DNA from: a bacterium 1XD42-54
GTDB lineage: Bacteria; Bacillota; Clostridia; Lachnospirales; Lachnospiraceae
Direction of reading: 5' to 3'
Length of the DNA: 64,000 nucleotides
Assembly: GCA_003612585.1 (NCBI GenBank)
Contig: RAZH01000003.1
Location: forward strand, 102,968-166,967
Shown here: positions 1 to 9,098 of the stretch, piece after piece
How positions within the stretch are numbered: the stretch's first letter is position 1
Layout of the letters: every line of letters begins with the position of its first letter
The notes under the pieces: generated by a model
Database searches by the model: none
What the model was told of the DNA's origin: nothing
The model's input: only the letters and a program-made list of their open reading frames with translations
Program-made: the position numbers and the translations under genes

Positions 1-3000
1 CAACAGGGTATTTCTCATCGCTGACAAGGTAAGCGGCGTTTGTGCTGATTTCCTGCACATAGTAGCTTCCCATCGGCAGGTCGCTGATTGCCTTTCCGTG
101 ACCGTTCTCGTCAAGGAAAATAACCTCAATCAATCCATCGGCAGGGATAACAGAGCCGTCGGCTGCGGTCAGCTCCTCGGCTGCATACAGACCGAACGTG
201 ACGTCCTTGATTTCGCCGTTACTGCCCACGCCGTATGCTTCGTCAACCTCAAGGGTTTTATTGAGGTCGATTTCCACACGCTGACGCTCATTGTAAAATT
301 CCGTGCCTGTTTCCGTCACTTCGATTTCCTGCCCTGCATACACAAGCTCCACGGCATGGACTTCATCATTTAATACCATGCCATACGGGGCGGTCACTTC
401 CTTTACCTCATACTTTCCGAGATAAAGCTCCTTAGATTCTGCCGTGCCATCTTCCCCTGTGGTAAGCGTGTCCACGACCTCGCCTTTCTCGGCTCTGACT
501 GTTCCGTCTGTCGTGATGATGTCCTCGGCTGCGGTAATCTCGTAAACTGCACCCTCTAAATTATCCACGGCAAAAATCGGCTGGTACAGCCCCTTGTTTC
601 CCGATACCCTGCTGAATACCTCGCCAGATTTTCCTACCGTGATTTTCCCTTTCTGCGCCACGTTGGAGCGTTCCACCTTTATAATAGTGATGCCGCTTTC
701 CTCCTCGGAGTTTTCCTGCTCCACGTCAAAATAGACTGGCTCGGAGTCGAGGACATAGCCGTATGGGGCTTGCACTTCAACGAGGGAATATCCCTTGCCG
801 TATTCCAAAGTCTGCGGCGTGATAAGCCCGCCGTCCGCTGTCGTGTAGAACGTGTCAATCTCCGTCACTTCGGGATAAGTGAATTTCATTGTTACAAGGT
901 TTCCCTCTGGGTCGTAAATCTGGAAGCCTGCGCCCGCATACGGGATAGCCTTGCCCGTTTCTATATCCTTTTTCACAATCTTGATATAGCTCTCAAAATT
1001 GGCGTTGTTGATAAGGTAGCGGTAAGTCTGGCTGTCCTTGCAGATGAATACGTCAAAATCTTTCATCAGCTCCCGACCGTCCCATCCAGAAGTCTGGTGT
1101 ACGGTATAGATGCCATACGGCATATCCTTTGTCTGGGCAAAGCCGTTCTCATCGCAGATAAGCGTGTCACGCTCGGCTTCCTCTGCCGCATCAAAGCTGC
1201 CTGCGGATTTTAAATATACTTCAAAGACAGCCCCCTCCTCTGGCGTTTCAATCTGGGTTTCGCCGTTGTCGGTGTGCTTGATGATGGCAATATTGCCTTT
1301 GATAACCTGCTCGTTTACGTCGTTCTTGATAGAATTATATTCCACGGTGTAAAGCTCTGGCTCTGCGCCTACATGGTGTACGGTCGTGTCTAAGAGATAG
1401 CCCTCGGACGGGGTAATCTCACGGACGCTCCAATCATTCCCGCAGATATAATATTTCGTTGTGAACTGCCCGTTTTCATCGGTGGTGTAAGTGTCAACCA
1501 GTTCCTCGCCCTTATAGATGCCGTAAACCGCACCTGCAAGGGTGGCGTCGCCCTGCGGCTTCTTTCCCGTTTCCACATCGGTCTTTAATACCGTGACATT
1601 GAATTTCTTCAAGATGTTGGTAAAGCTGCGTTTCGTGACCTTTTTCCACTCAATCGGGGCAGTCTGGGATGCAGGTACGACATAACGGATTGCCGTGTCC
1701 ACTTCCTCAAGGGTGTACGGCGTGCTGCCACTGATAAGCACATTTTCAAGCTTCGCAACGCCCTTTGCATTGGTAACGGCATATTCATCTACTGCAAGCC
1801 CGCTTAAAGACGTACCGTAAAGGTGGAACTTCACGCCCTCCACAAGATTGTCCTCGGATGTTTTCACAACCTCAAGGCTTCCACGCTTCAAGGTATTGCT
1901 GAACGTGACCGTAGAGGTTTTCCCGCCGATAATCGTCACGGTCTGGGTTTTCTGCGGCTCATAACGGTCAATCGACTGCTCCGTGACGGTGTAAGTGCCA
2001 GGGAATAAGCCCTCCACCGTGATATTGCCATCTTTATCTGTTTTTACGGTTTTGTTGAAGCCGTCGCCCTTGATGGTAAAGGAAATCCCACCGACAACGC
2101 CGTCCTCGGAAGTCTTTTTCAGTGCAACCGTTCCTGTCGGCGTTTCCACGTTGATATACGCCGTCATGGTGTCCACGTTTTCCACGCCCGTGATAACATC
2201 CTGCAAGTTGGGGTCGCCGTAGGCAATCATCTTCGCACCGCTGCTGACGGTCGGCGTGTTATTCCTTGTAGCGGTAATCCTCGCCTTGCCGTCAATCGCC
2301 TTTTTTGACGTGATGGTGAGCTTGTTCCCAGACTTGGACACTTTCACGCTGCTGTCGGAGCTGGTAAAGGAATACTCAGAGAGGGAATTATTTTTATCAG
2401 TCAGCGTCAAGCTGTACTTCCCATCCTTATAGGCAAGCTCCTTTGTAATATCCTTTTTGCCCGCCGACATAAAACTCGGAATCGTGCTGTGCCTTGTCAT
2501 GAATGACACAATCTGGTCATAAGCCGTCCTTGCCCCGCTGTTTGCATAATTCGAGCCAAAGTGCAGGCTGTAAACGGTCGTGCTTGTCTGGCTGTAAGGG
2601 CTTGCTGCCTGTCTGCATCCCACGACGAACTCCCATACAAGTGTCTGCGTGGCAAGCCATTTCTCATCGTCGCTCCCAGACAGATTCCCGCTGTTGCCCT
2701 GATAGCCGTAGAGCAGGGCAAGCCCCACCGCCTTTTTCTGGTCTGCGGAGAGGGCGTTCCATGTGTTGGAAGATGCCTTTGCCAGCGTGTTGCCCGTTTT
2801 TAAGGGTACGCCCGGCTGAAGGCAGAACGCCGTTTCCCCGTCCACATACATGCGGTACTTATATTCACCCGTGCCGCCTGCGGTATGACCGCCGATGTTC
2901 GCACTGGAATTATATCTGATTGCGTTCCCTGCGCCGTCGTAGGTGTGGGTAAAGCTAATCGTGCCGATGTCGCCTGCTGCAAACGCTGTCGTGGCAGGGA

Positions 3001-3070
3001 CGGCGGATAATGCCGTGACCGCAGCAAGGGCAAACGCCGCAGCCCTTTGAAATAATTTACGAATCTTCAT
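1..3070 (-). CDS. Thioester/Cna-B repeat surface adhesin (SpaA-type pilin-like), C-terminus beyond window
   Basis: The frame is open from the ATG at 3070 (behind an AGGAGG site) to the left edge, about 1,023 codons, so the C-terminus and any sorting signal are not seen. Residues 1-32 form a signal peptide (basic start, hydrophobic core, ending TAFAA). Next comes a likely thioester domain: Cys83 in AFCLQPG and Gln142 in ATQTLVWEF match the paired Cys and TQxxxW motifs of Gram-positive thioester adhesins. A Big_2-like segment follows, then a long run of Cna-B/SpaA-type beta domains with repeated GxYxVxE and DxxTGK phrases, the usual isopeptide-forming type. Such domains form covalent surface contacts in known adhesins; the ligand here is unknown. 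Placement after parA-parB is typical of cargo in Tn1549-like conjugative elements (established knowledge). Surface location is secure; stalk-adhesin function is inferred. Confidence 0.85.
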   Translation of the reverse strand, partial: MKIRKLFQRAAAFALAAVTALSAVPATTAFAAGDIGTISFTHTYDGAGNAIRYNSSANIGGHTAGGTGEYKYRMYVDGETAFCLQPGVPLKTGNTLAKASSNTWNALSADQKKAVGLALLYGYQGNSGNLSGSDDEKWLATQTLVWEFVVGCRQAASPYSQTSTTVYSLHFGSNYANSGARTAYDQIVSFMTRHSTIPSFMSAGKKDITKELAYKDGKYSLTLTDKNNSLSEYSFTSSDSSVKVSKSGNKLTITSKKAIDGKARITATRNNTPTVSSGAKMIAYGDPNLQDVITGVENVDTMTAYINVETPTGTVALKKTSEDGVVGGISFTIKGDGFNKTVKTDKDGNITVEGLFPGTYTVTEQSIDRYEPQKTQTVTIIGGKTSTVTFSNTLKRGSLEVVKTSEDNLVEGVKFHLYGTSLSGLAVDEYAVTNAKGVAKLENVLISGSTPYTLEEVDTAIRYVVPASQTAPIEWKKVTKRSFTNILKKFNVTVLKTDVETGKKPQGDATLAGAVYGIYKGEELVDTYTTDENGQFTTKYYICGNDWSVREITPSEGYLLDTTVHHVGAEPELYTVEYNSIKNDVNEQVIKGNIAIIKHTDNGETQIETPEEGAVFEVYLKSAGSFDAAEEAERDTLICDENGFAQTKDMPYGIYTVHQTSGWDGRELMKDFDVFICKDSQTYRYLINNANFESYIKIVKKDIETGKAIPYAGAGFQIYDPEGNLVTMKFTYPEVTEIDTFYTTADGGLITPQTLEYGKGYSLVEVQAPYGYVLDSEPVYFDVEQENSEEESGITIIKVERSNVAQKGKITVGKSGEVFSRVSGNKGLYQPIFAVDNLEGAVYEITAAEDIITTDGTVRAEKGEVVDTLTTGEDGTAESKELYLGKYEVKEVTAPYGMVLNDEVHAVELVYAGQEIEVTETGTEFYNERQRVEIDLNKTLEVDEAYGVGSNGEIKDVTFGLYAAEELTAADGSVIPADGLIEVIFLDENGHGKAISDLPMGSYYVQEISTNAAYLVSDEKYPV

Positions 3071-3117
3071 TCATTACCTCCTGTTCGTTCTCATGTTGAT
3101 AGTTGACTTTCTGGCAG

Positions 3118-3146
3118 AAAAAAAGCCGCCCATGTGGACAGCTTTT
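3118..3146 (-). terminator. Hairpin terminator between parB and the adhesin gene
   Basis: Read on the minus strand, a stem of about 10 pairs (two are G-U) with a 4-nt loop is followed by seven T. It lies after parB and only about 50 bases before the adhesin start codon, with no obvious promoter in that gap. It may therefore attenuate adhesin expression rather than only end parB. Confidence 0.75.
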
Positions 3147-3286
3147 AATATTTCTTTTCTCGGATAGTTACTGGCAGTATCTAGGGGGAGAGGTGTGGAG
3201 AGGGGGAGGTTCAAAAAAATTTGCTATCCCCCAAAGGGCGGACTTCTCCCTCGGCGTTCCATGCCCAAATCCCTATTTTGCCCGTT

Positions 3287-4222
3287 TTACCTCTCGTGAG
3301 CCTTGTTCCGCTGCAAGTGGCGGTTGTAAAACTCCAACGCCTTTACGACAAAATCCGTTTCCTGCCCTCTGGGAATGGATTTCGGTATGAGCTTGGTTAT
3401 CCGCTCGTCCTTAAAGGCGGGCTTCTCTTTCTGGTTCGGTTTTTCCTCCTGCATGATGCTCTGGATAACCTCATCCGTGAGTTTTCCCTCCTGCATGAAC
3501 TTTTTCATCTTGATAGCCTGTGCAAGAGAGGGCGTGGCATCGTTGTAGCCCATCGCTTCAAGCAGGGTGTATTGCTGTTCCTCGGAAAGATAGGAAATTT
3601 CCACCGCAGGGCGGAAAGCAATCTGGTGTTCATCTACCATTTGCAGGATTTCGGGTACAAGCTCCGTTAGACGGATAAAGCGGCGTACCTGCTCGTGACT
3701 ATCATCAGTTTTTGCCGCTATCTTTTCTCGGCTCGTCAACTTCTGCACCAGTGGTGCAGAAGTTAAATCTGTACGTTCACCCTGCCGTTTCATCGCTTCA
3801 AGTCGCATCTTATACGCAAAGGCTTTTTCACTCGGCAAGATGGTCGTTCTTTGGAGATTACTCTCAACCATGACAATAATCGCTTCGTCACGGGTCAGCT
3901 CCTTAACCTCGCATTTGAGCGTTTCAAGCCCCGCAAGCTCACAAGCCTTTTTCCGTCTGTGACCGCTGATAAGCTCATACCGCCCGTCCTCTTTTTGGCG
4001 GACTGTGGCAGGGGTCATCACGCCACTCCGCCTTACGCTGTCTACAAGCTGCTCCATATCCTCGTCCATCAAGACCTTGAACGGGTGGTCTGGAAACTCG
4101 TCAATCTCCGCAATCGGGATTTCCCTTATCTTGCTTAGATTCGCTTCCGCACGGCTCTCGTCCGTTTCAAAAAGGTCATCGTATGCGGTCAGTTCGATTT
4201 TGCTTCCTCTGCTTTTCGCCAA
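3287..4222 (-). CDS. parB: ParB/Spo0J-family partition protein of the conjugative element
   Basis: The 311-aa product has the ParB N-terminal nuclease-like domain (IAEIDEFPDHPFKV, then the ParB box ELISGHRRKKACELAG near residue 105) followed by a helix-turn-helix region (SREKIAAKTDDSHEQVRRFIRL) that would bind parS-like sites. It works with ParA to segregate or maintain DNA. Its start overlaps the end of parA by 47 bases, so the two are co-transcribed and probably translationally coupled. The divergent, element-type sequence and the neighbouring accessory ORFs indicate the partition pair of an integrative conjugative element or plasmid rather than the chromosomal soj-spo0J pair, which would normally lie near rsmG and the origin. 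Confidence 0.9.
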   Translation of the reverse strand: MAKSRGSKIELTAYDDLFETDESRAEANLSKIREIPIAEIDEFPDHPFKVLMDEDMEQLVDSVRRSGVMTPATVRQKEDGRYELISGHRRKKACELAGLETLKCEVKELTRDEAIIVMVESNLQRTTILPSEKAFAYKMRLEAMKRQGERTDLTSAPLVQKLTSREKIAAKTDDSHEQVRRFIRLTELVPEILQMVDEHQIAFRPAVEISYLSEEQQYTLLEAMGYNDATPSLAQAIKMKKFMQEGKLTDEVIQSIMQEEKPNQKEKPAFKDERITKLIPKSIPRGQETDFVVKALEFYNRHLQRNKAHER

Positions 4223-5003
4223 GCTCCGCCACCTCCTTTCCGAACTGCTCGTATGCGGCGGCTACCTTGCCGCCTTTGTCGTAGGCAAAAATGCTCTTTC
4301 CCTCTGCTGTGGCTTCCACGGCACGGATGGAGTGGGGTATCTGCGTGTCAAATACCTTGATTCTCTGCCCATAGGCACTCTTAACCGTTGCCGTAATTTC
4401 CTTAGAGATGTTCGTGCGTGGCATTACCATCGTCATAAGGATGCCGTCAATCCGCAGGTGCGGGTTGATTTGCCGTTTGACCTTAGACACGGAGCGAAGC
4501 AACAGCTCTAAGCCTTTGGCGGAAAGATAATGGGGCTGTGTCGGGATAACTACGCTGTCAGCAGCCGCAAGAGCGTTGATTGTCAGCATCCCCAAGCTCG
4601 GCATACAATCCACGAGGACTGTATCATAATTCTTTTTCACTTCATTGATGCAGGTTTTCAGTACGCTTTCACGGCTTATGGCGTTAATCAGCCTTACTTC
4701 CAGTCCCGACAGTTCAATGTTGGACGGGAGCAGGTCAACGCCCTCGTCATGGTGCAGGATGCTTCTGGAAACATCGACGGGGTTATCGTCAATGATATCC
4801 TGCATGATAGTGGAGAGCGTGTCGGGCAAGTCGTCTGGTCTGCTGTAACCGAGCGACATGGTTAAATTTGCCTGTGCATCGGCATCAATAAGCAGGACTT
4901 TTTTGCCCTGCTGTGCCAGAGCCACGCCCAGATTGACCGCCGTGGTGGTCTTGCCAACGCCGCCTTTCTGGTTGGTTAAAGCGATTACTTTGCAATTTGA
5001 CAT
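4176..5003 (-). CDS. parA: ParA/Soj-family partition ATPase of the conjugative element
   Basis: The 275-aa product starts MSNCKVIALTNQKGG; the ATG at 5003 is chosen because GGAGG lies about 10 bases upstream, whereas the longer frame to 5045 has no such site. The deviant Walker A motif KGGVGKTT is near residue 15, a Walker A' LLIDADAQ near residue 45 and a Walker B-like VLVDCMPSLGML near residue 125, all diagnostic of ParA/MinD ATPases. ParA binds DNA nonspecifically in its ATP form and is driven by ParB. The gene is the first of the parA-parB pair, separated by a terminator from the small ORF upstream. Its role in element maintenance is inferred from context. Confidence 0.93.
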   Translation of the reverse strand: MSNCKVIALTNQKGGVGKTTTAVNLGVALAQQGKKVLLIDADAQANLTMSLGYSRPDDLPDTLSTIMQDIIDDNPVDVSRSILHHDEGVDLLPSNIELSGLEVRLINAISRESVLKTCINEVKKNYDTVLVDCMPSLGMLTINALAAADSVVIPTQPHYLSAKGLELLLRSVSKVKRQINPHLRIDGILMTMVMPRTNISKEITATVKSAYGQRIKVFDTQIPHSIRAVEATAEGKSIFAYDKGGKVAAAYEQFGKEVAELGEKQRKQNRTDRIR

Positions 5004-5078
5004 AGGGTGCGTCCTCCTTTCGCATAGATTTAGCCACTTTGTCAAGGTGGCTATGTAAAGGATTTATGGCAATAAAAA

Positions 5079-5118
5079 AAGCCGACTGGCTGTTTCGTAA
5101 AACTACACCAATCGGCTA
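5079..5118 (-). terminator. Terminator upstream of parA
   Basis: On the minus strand a 10-bp stem (AGCCGATTGG paired with CCAGTCGGCT) is followed by a run of seven T. It ends the transcript of the two small ORFs at 5150-5672 and isolates parA. Confidence 0.75.
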
Positions 5119-5149
5119 TGTAAAAATCTATTCTGTTTTATTCTCTGCC

Positions 5150-5485
5150 TTATCTGCTCTTACATGATATGGCTTCCCTTATTCTCTCTGTATCCCATTT
5201 TTCTGGGAACAATACCGCCATAATATGAAACGCATCCATCAGCCCTGCAATATACGCATGAGTTCCGTATTCAAAATCCTGCTTTTCCCTGCAATCTATA
5301 AGATGTTGACAAACTTCCCTCTGTTCCTCCGTCAAATCAAGCTGGTTAAAAGCATCCTCCGCATATCCCTCGTCCTTACTATCTTTTTGATAACTGGCAT
5401 CAGTCTGTAACAGTTTCAATACAGATTCGTCTTTTAATTTCTCTACTGCTATCTTCACCAGTTCTTTAAAATCCTTATCGTACAT
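5150..5485 (-). CDS. Small helical accessory protein, conjugative-element type
   Basis: A 111-aa soluble, charged, largely helical protein with no signal peptide or membrane segment. I do not recognise a named family with confidence; the FEYGTHAYIAGLMDAFHIM stretch recalls the short helical proteins (DUF6809-like) common in Firmicute conjugative elements. The ATG at 5485 is preferred over the GTG at 5488 because a purine-rich GGGGGA lies just upstream. The gene overlaps the end of the next small ORF by 11 bases and both precede the terminator before parA, so they form a two-gene unit. Function unknown. Confidence 0.65.
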   Translation of the reverse strand: MYDKDFKELVKIAVEKLKDESVLKLLQTDASYQKDSKDEGYAEDAFNQLDLTEEQREVCQHLIDCREKQDFEYGTHAYIAGLMDAFHIMAVLFPEKWDTERIREAISCKSR

Positions 5486-5672
5486 CACTTCCCCCTGCCA
5501 GTTCTACTCTTAATTTTTTAATAGGTGCATGGATAACCTTAAAAATAAGTTCGTCAACGCAATCTGTATATCTGCCCTGCTGTATGAGCTGATTCTTCAA
5601 TTCCACAAGGCTATGTAACAAAATACTCCGTTCCTCACTATCCACATATAAATGATTTTTCTTTTCTCTCAT
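5475..5672 (-). CDS. Small conserved accessory protein of conjugative elements
   Basis: A 65-aa product starting MREKKNHLYVDSEERSILL, ending basic. Short proteins of this type (a Lys-rich start, a seryl/leucyl helix containing HSLVELKNQL, then GRYTDCVDEL) recur beside parA and replication genes in Lachnospiraceae conjugative elements; I know them only as hypothetical proteins. The ATG at 5672 is chosen over the upstream TTG at 5684 because the AAAAGG stretch at about 5687-5693 is at usable distance only from the ATG or the GTG at 5681. First gene of the small unit. Function unknown. Confidence 0.6.
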   Translation of the reverse strand: MREKKNHLYVDSEERSILLHSLVELKNQLIQQGRYTDCVDELIFKVIHAPIKKLRVELAGGSDVR

Positions 5673-5746
5673 AATCAACACCAACCTTTTTTGATTTCAT
5701 TATATAGACGGATAGCAGAATGTTCAAAGCTGCAAATTGGGTCAAA

Positions 5747-5783
5747 AAAATAAGCGTACCACTATTTCTAATGATACGCTTAT
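5747..5783 (-). terminator. Terminator at the element/ppdK junction
   Basis: The minus strand reads ATAAGCGTATCA, a 10-base loop, then UGGUACGCUUAU followed by seven T: a 12-bp stem with one G-U pair. It lies just after the stop codon of the truncated ORF at 5790 and would end transcription coming out of ppdK. Confidence 0.85.
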
Positions 5784-5789
5784 GATTAT

Positions 5790-5910
5790 TTAGATATAAA
5801 CATCAACGGTCAAATCTTCCCATTGATTTTTTCTAAGATAGCCACCATTCGCCCTGCGGAAAGCCTGTGCTTCTTCAAAACTTATGGTAAAAGTCCAGAA
5901 TGGTTTTCGC
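5790..5910 (-). pseudogene. C-terminal fragment of an element gene fused out of frame to ppdK
   Basis: The frame ending with TAA at 5790 encodes a protein-like tail (RRKPFWTFTISFEEAQAF, then GGYLRKNQWEDLTVDVYI). Upstream of about 5905 the same frame is only an out-of-frame reading of ppdK, so no start belongs to it. The simplest reading is that recombination joined the 3' end of a mobile-element gene to the ppdK terminus, leaving a start-less fragment. The source family is not recognised. The exact junction cannot be placed from one copy; it probably lies between 5895 and 5915. Confidence 0.55.
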
Positions 5911-8535
5911 CTATCTTTGTGATATAGCCGCCTGTGCCGCTGCCAGTCTCGCGATCGGTACGCGGAACGGTGAGCAGGATACATAGTCCAGACCAAGCTT
6001 GTGGCAGAATTCTACGGAGGACGGATCACCGCCGTGCTCGCCGCAGATACCTACATGAAGGTTCGGATTAGCCGGTTTTCCAAGTGCGATTGCTGTCTCC
6101 ATCAGCTTTCCGACACCTGTCTGGTCAAGTTTTGCAAACGGGTCGTTCTCAAAGATTTTCGCATCATAATATGCATTCAGGAACTTCCCTGCATCGTCAC
6201 GTGAGAAGCCGTAGCACATCTGCGTCAGGTCGTTTGTACCGAAGCAGAAGAAATCAGCCTCTTTTGCAATCTCGTCTGCTGTCAGTGCCGCACGCGGAAT
6301 CTCGATCATAGTACCTACCTGGTACTTCAACGTGGCGCCTGCAGCTGCGATCTCTGCGTCTGCTGTCTCAACAACCGTCTTCTTTACATATTTCAGCTCC
6401 TTGTTATCGCCAACAAGCGGAATCATGATCTCCGGGCATACGTTCCAGTCCGGATGAGCCTTCTGTACGTTGATCGCTGCACGGATCACAGCCTTTGTCT
6501 GCATGGCTGCGATTTCCGGATACGTAACTGCCAGACGGCATCCACGGTGACCCATCATCGGGTTGAACTCATGCAGAGAATCAATGATCGCCTTGATGAC
6601 GTCAACGCTCTTGCCCTGTGCGGATGCAAGCTTCTCAATATCAGCTTCCTCGGTCGGAACGAACTCATGGAGAGGCGGGTCCAGGAAACGGATCGTAACC
6701 GGATGTCCTTCCAGTGCTTCATACAGAGCTTCAAAATCACTCTGCTGCTCCGGAAGAATCTTCTCCAGGGCTGCTTCTCTTTCTTCTACTGTCTCAGAAC
6801 AGATCATTTCGCGGAATGCCGCAATTCTGTTGCCCTCAAAGAACATATGCTCTGTACGGCAAAGGCCGATTCCCTCTGCGCCCAGTTCACGTGCCTTCTT
6901 CGCATCCTGCGGTGTATCTGCATTCGTGCGGACACCCAGTGTTCTATATTTGTCCGCCCATGCCATAATACGGCCAAACTCACCTGCAATCGAAGCGTCT
7001 ACGGTCGGGATAATGCCATCATAGATATTTCCGGTGGAACCATCAATCGAAATGCAGTCTCCCTCATGGAATTCCTTACCGCCGAGCGTGAATTTCTTGT
7101 TTGCCTCATCCATCACGATCTCACCGCAACCGGATACACAGCATTTACCCATACCACGCGCTACAACTGCTGCATGGCTTGTCATACCGCCGCGAACCGT
7201 CAGGATACCCTGTGCGCTCTTCATTCCTTCGATGTCCTCCGGAGAGGTCTCCAGACGAACGAGAACTACCTTCTCGCCTCTTGCAGCCCAGTCTTTCGCA
7301 TCCTCAGCCGTGAACACAACCTTTCCGCATGCAGCTCCCGGTGATGCGCCAAGCGCCTTACCCATCGGAACCGCTGCCTTCAGTGCTTCCGTATCAAACT
7401 GCGGATGAAGCAGCGTGTCGAGATTACGTGGGTCGATCATGGCAACAGCTTTCTCTTCTGTAATCATGCCCTCATCAACCAAATCACAGGCAATCTTCAG
7501 CGCGGCCTGAGCCGTTCTCTTGCCGTTACGTGTCTGCAACATATACAGATGCTTGTCCTCAATCGTGAACTCCATGTCCTGCATATCTCTGTAATGATCT
7601 TCCAGAGTATTACAAATCGTAATAAACTGGTCATAAACCTCTGGCATAACCTCTTTCAAATGTGCGATCTTCTGCGGTGTGCGGACACCTGCCACCACAT
7701 CCTCGCCCTGTGCATTCAGAAGAAATTCACCCATCAGGTGCTTTTCACCGGTCGCCGGATCACGTGTAAATGCAACGCCTGTACCGGACGTATCGCCCAT
7801 ATTTCCAAATGCCATCATCTGAACGTTTACAGCAGTACCCCAGGAATACGGGATATCGTTGTCACGACGGTAAACGTTTGCACGCGGGTTGTCCCAGGAA
7901 CGGAATACAGCCTTGATTGCCTCCATCAGCTGTACCTTCGGATCTGTCGGAAAATCATCGCCGATCTTCTCTTTGTACTCAGCCTTAAACTGGTTTGCCA
8001 GCTCCTTGAGATCCTCTGCTGTCAACTCCACATCCTGCGTCACGCCTTTTTGCGCTTTCATTTTGTCAATCAGCTCTTCAAAATATTTCTTGCCTACTTC
8101 CATAACTACATCGGAGAACATCTGGATAAATCTTCTGTAGCAGTCCCATGCCCACCGCGGGTTGCCTGATTTTGCTGAGAGCACTTCCACTACATCCTCG
8201 TTCAGGCCCAGATTCAGAATGGTATCCATCATACCAGGCATGGATGCTCTTGCTCCGGAACGAACAGAAACGAGAAGCGGATTTTCTTTATCACCAAATT
8301 TCTTTCCGGTGATGCTTTCCATCTTCTCGATCGCTTCCATGATCTGTGCCATGATCTCATCATTAATCTGTCTGCCATCCTCATAATACTGGGTACAAGC
8401 TTCTGTTGTAATCGTGAAGCCCTGCGGTACCGGAAGCCCGAGATTCGTCATCTCTGCGAGATTCGCTCCCTTGCCGCCCAGAAGGTTGCGCATGTCTGCA
8501 TTACCCTCTGTAAACATATAAACCCATTTTGTCAT
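5911..8535 (-). CDS. ppdK: Pyruvate, phosphate dikinase
   Basis: The 874-aa product has the full PPDK layout: N-terminal ATP-grasp domain (GGKGANLAEM near residue 21), swivelling phosphohistidine domain (GGMTSHAAVVARG, His454 as phosphoryl carrier) and C-terminal PEP/pyruvate barrel with catalytic Cys831 in GICGEHGGDPSS. It interconverts PEP, AMP and PPi with pyruvate, ATP and Pi in the cytoplasm. Together with the PPi-type phosphofructokinase at 11379 it points to PPi-linked glycolysis, common in anaerobic Firmicutes. The start at 8535 has an AGGAGG site. The extreme C-terminus, AAISQR and stop, is where mobile-element sequence begins; the last few residues may have been replaced, but the length is normal and no catalytic residue is affected. 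Confidence 0.97.
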   Translation of the reverse strand: MTKWVYMFTEGNADMRNLLGGKGANLAEMTNLGLPVPQGFTITTEACTQYYEDGRQINDEIMAQIMEAIEKMESITGKKFGDKENPLLVSVRSGARASMPGMMDTILNLGLNEDVVEVLSAKSGNPRWAWDCYRRFIQMFSDVVMEVGKKYFEELIDKMKAQKGVTQDVELTAEDLKELANQFKAEYKEKIGDDFPTDPKVQLMEAIKAVFRSWDNPRANVYRRDNDIPYSWGTAVNVQMMAFGNMGDTSGTGVAFTRDPATGEKHLMGEFLLNAQGEDVVAGVRTPQKIAHLKEVMPEVYDQFITICNTLEDHYRDMQDMEFTIEDKHLYMLQTRNGKRTAQAALKIACDLVDEGMITEEKAVAMIDPRNLDTLLHPQFDTEALKAAVPMGKALGASPGAACGKVVFTAEDAKDWAARGEKVVLVRLETSPEDIEGMKSAQGILTVRGGMTSHAAVVARGMGKCCVSGCGEIVMDEANKKFTLGGKEFHEGDCISIDGSTGNIYDGIIPTVDASIAGEFGRIMAWADKYRTLGVRTNADTPQDAKKARELGAEGIGLCRTEHMFFEGNRIAAFREMICSETVEEREAALEKILPEQQSDFEALYEALEGHPVTIRFLDPPLHEFVPTEEADIEKLASAQGKSVDVIKAIIDSLHEFNPMMGHRGCRLAVTYPEIAAMQTKAVIRAAINVQKAHPDWNVCPEIMIPLVGDNKELKYVKKTVVETADAEIAAAGATLKYQVGTMIEIPRAALTADEIAKEADFFCFGTNDLTQMCYGFSRDDAGKFLNAYYDAKIFENDPFAKLDQTGVGKLMETAIALGKPANPNLHVGICGEHGGDPSSVEFCHKLGLDYVSCSPFRVPIARLAAAQAAISQR

Positions 8536-9098
8536 GTTTCAACTTCCTCCTACTATAGTAATTGCTGAATCCGACTGCAGAACACATGCAGCCGCTCATC
8601 TGTCTTTAATTGTAACATATTTCCTGTTCCAGTCAAGGAAATACTCGTCAATTTTATGCATATTTTCAAAAACAATCATCTTTTTTGTGAAAACTTTGTC
8701 AGTTTCAACGATGGACAGGCCAAAAATTGTCACAAAACAGAAAAAAACAGCTCAGAAAAGGCTGACGTCTTTTTCTTTGTATCGCTTTAAAAAGATGAAC
8801 TTTTCCGAATACAGGATTACACGCTTGTCTACTGCCTCTTTTTCAAATATATAAGAACCTTTTATAATACAGTGCGCTTCTACAGTTGTTGTGAATATAT
8901 GGCTCCAAATGATTCTGAAAGACTGTATGAAAAGGTTTTTAGCTAACTGCGGTTTGAAAAATCAAAAAAAATTATATTTTATCCAAAAAAAATAAACTTT
9001 TAAAATGTTACAGTTATAATTATTAAAAAAACATACAAAATACTAATTATTTTCCGTATTTTTATTGTGATTTTGGTGATAAAATATGCGCACTAAAC
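8536..9098. other. AT-rich intergenic region between divergent ppdK and hydrolase genes
   Basis: About 560 bases without a credible gene. It must contain the promoters of both divergent genes, but I could not assign a clean -35/-10 pair. No RNA gene or repeat was recognised in it. Confidence 0.5.
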
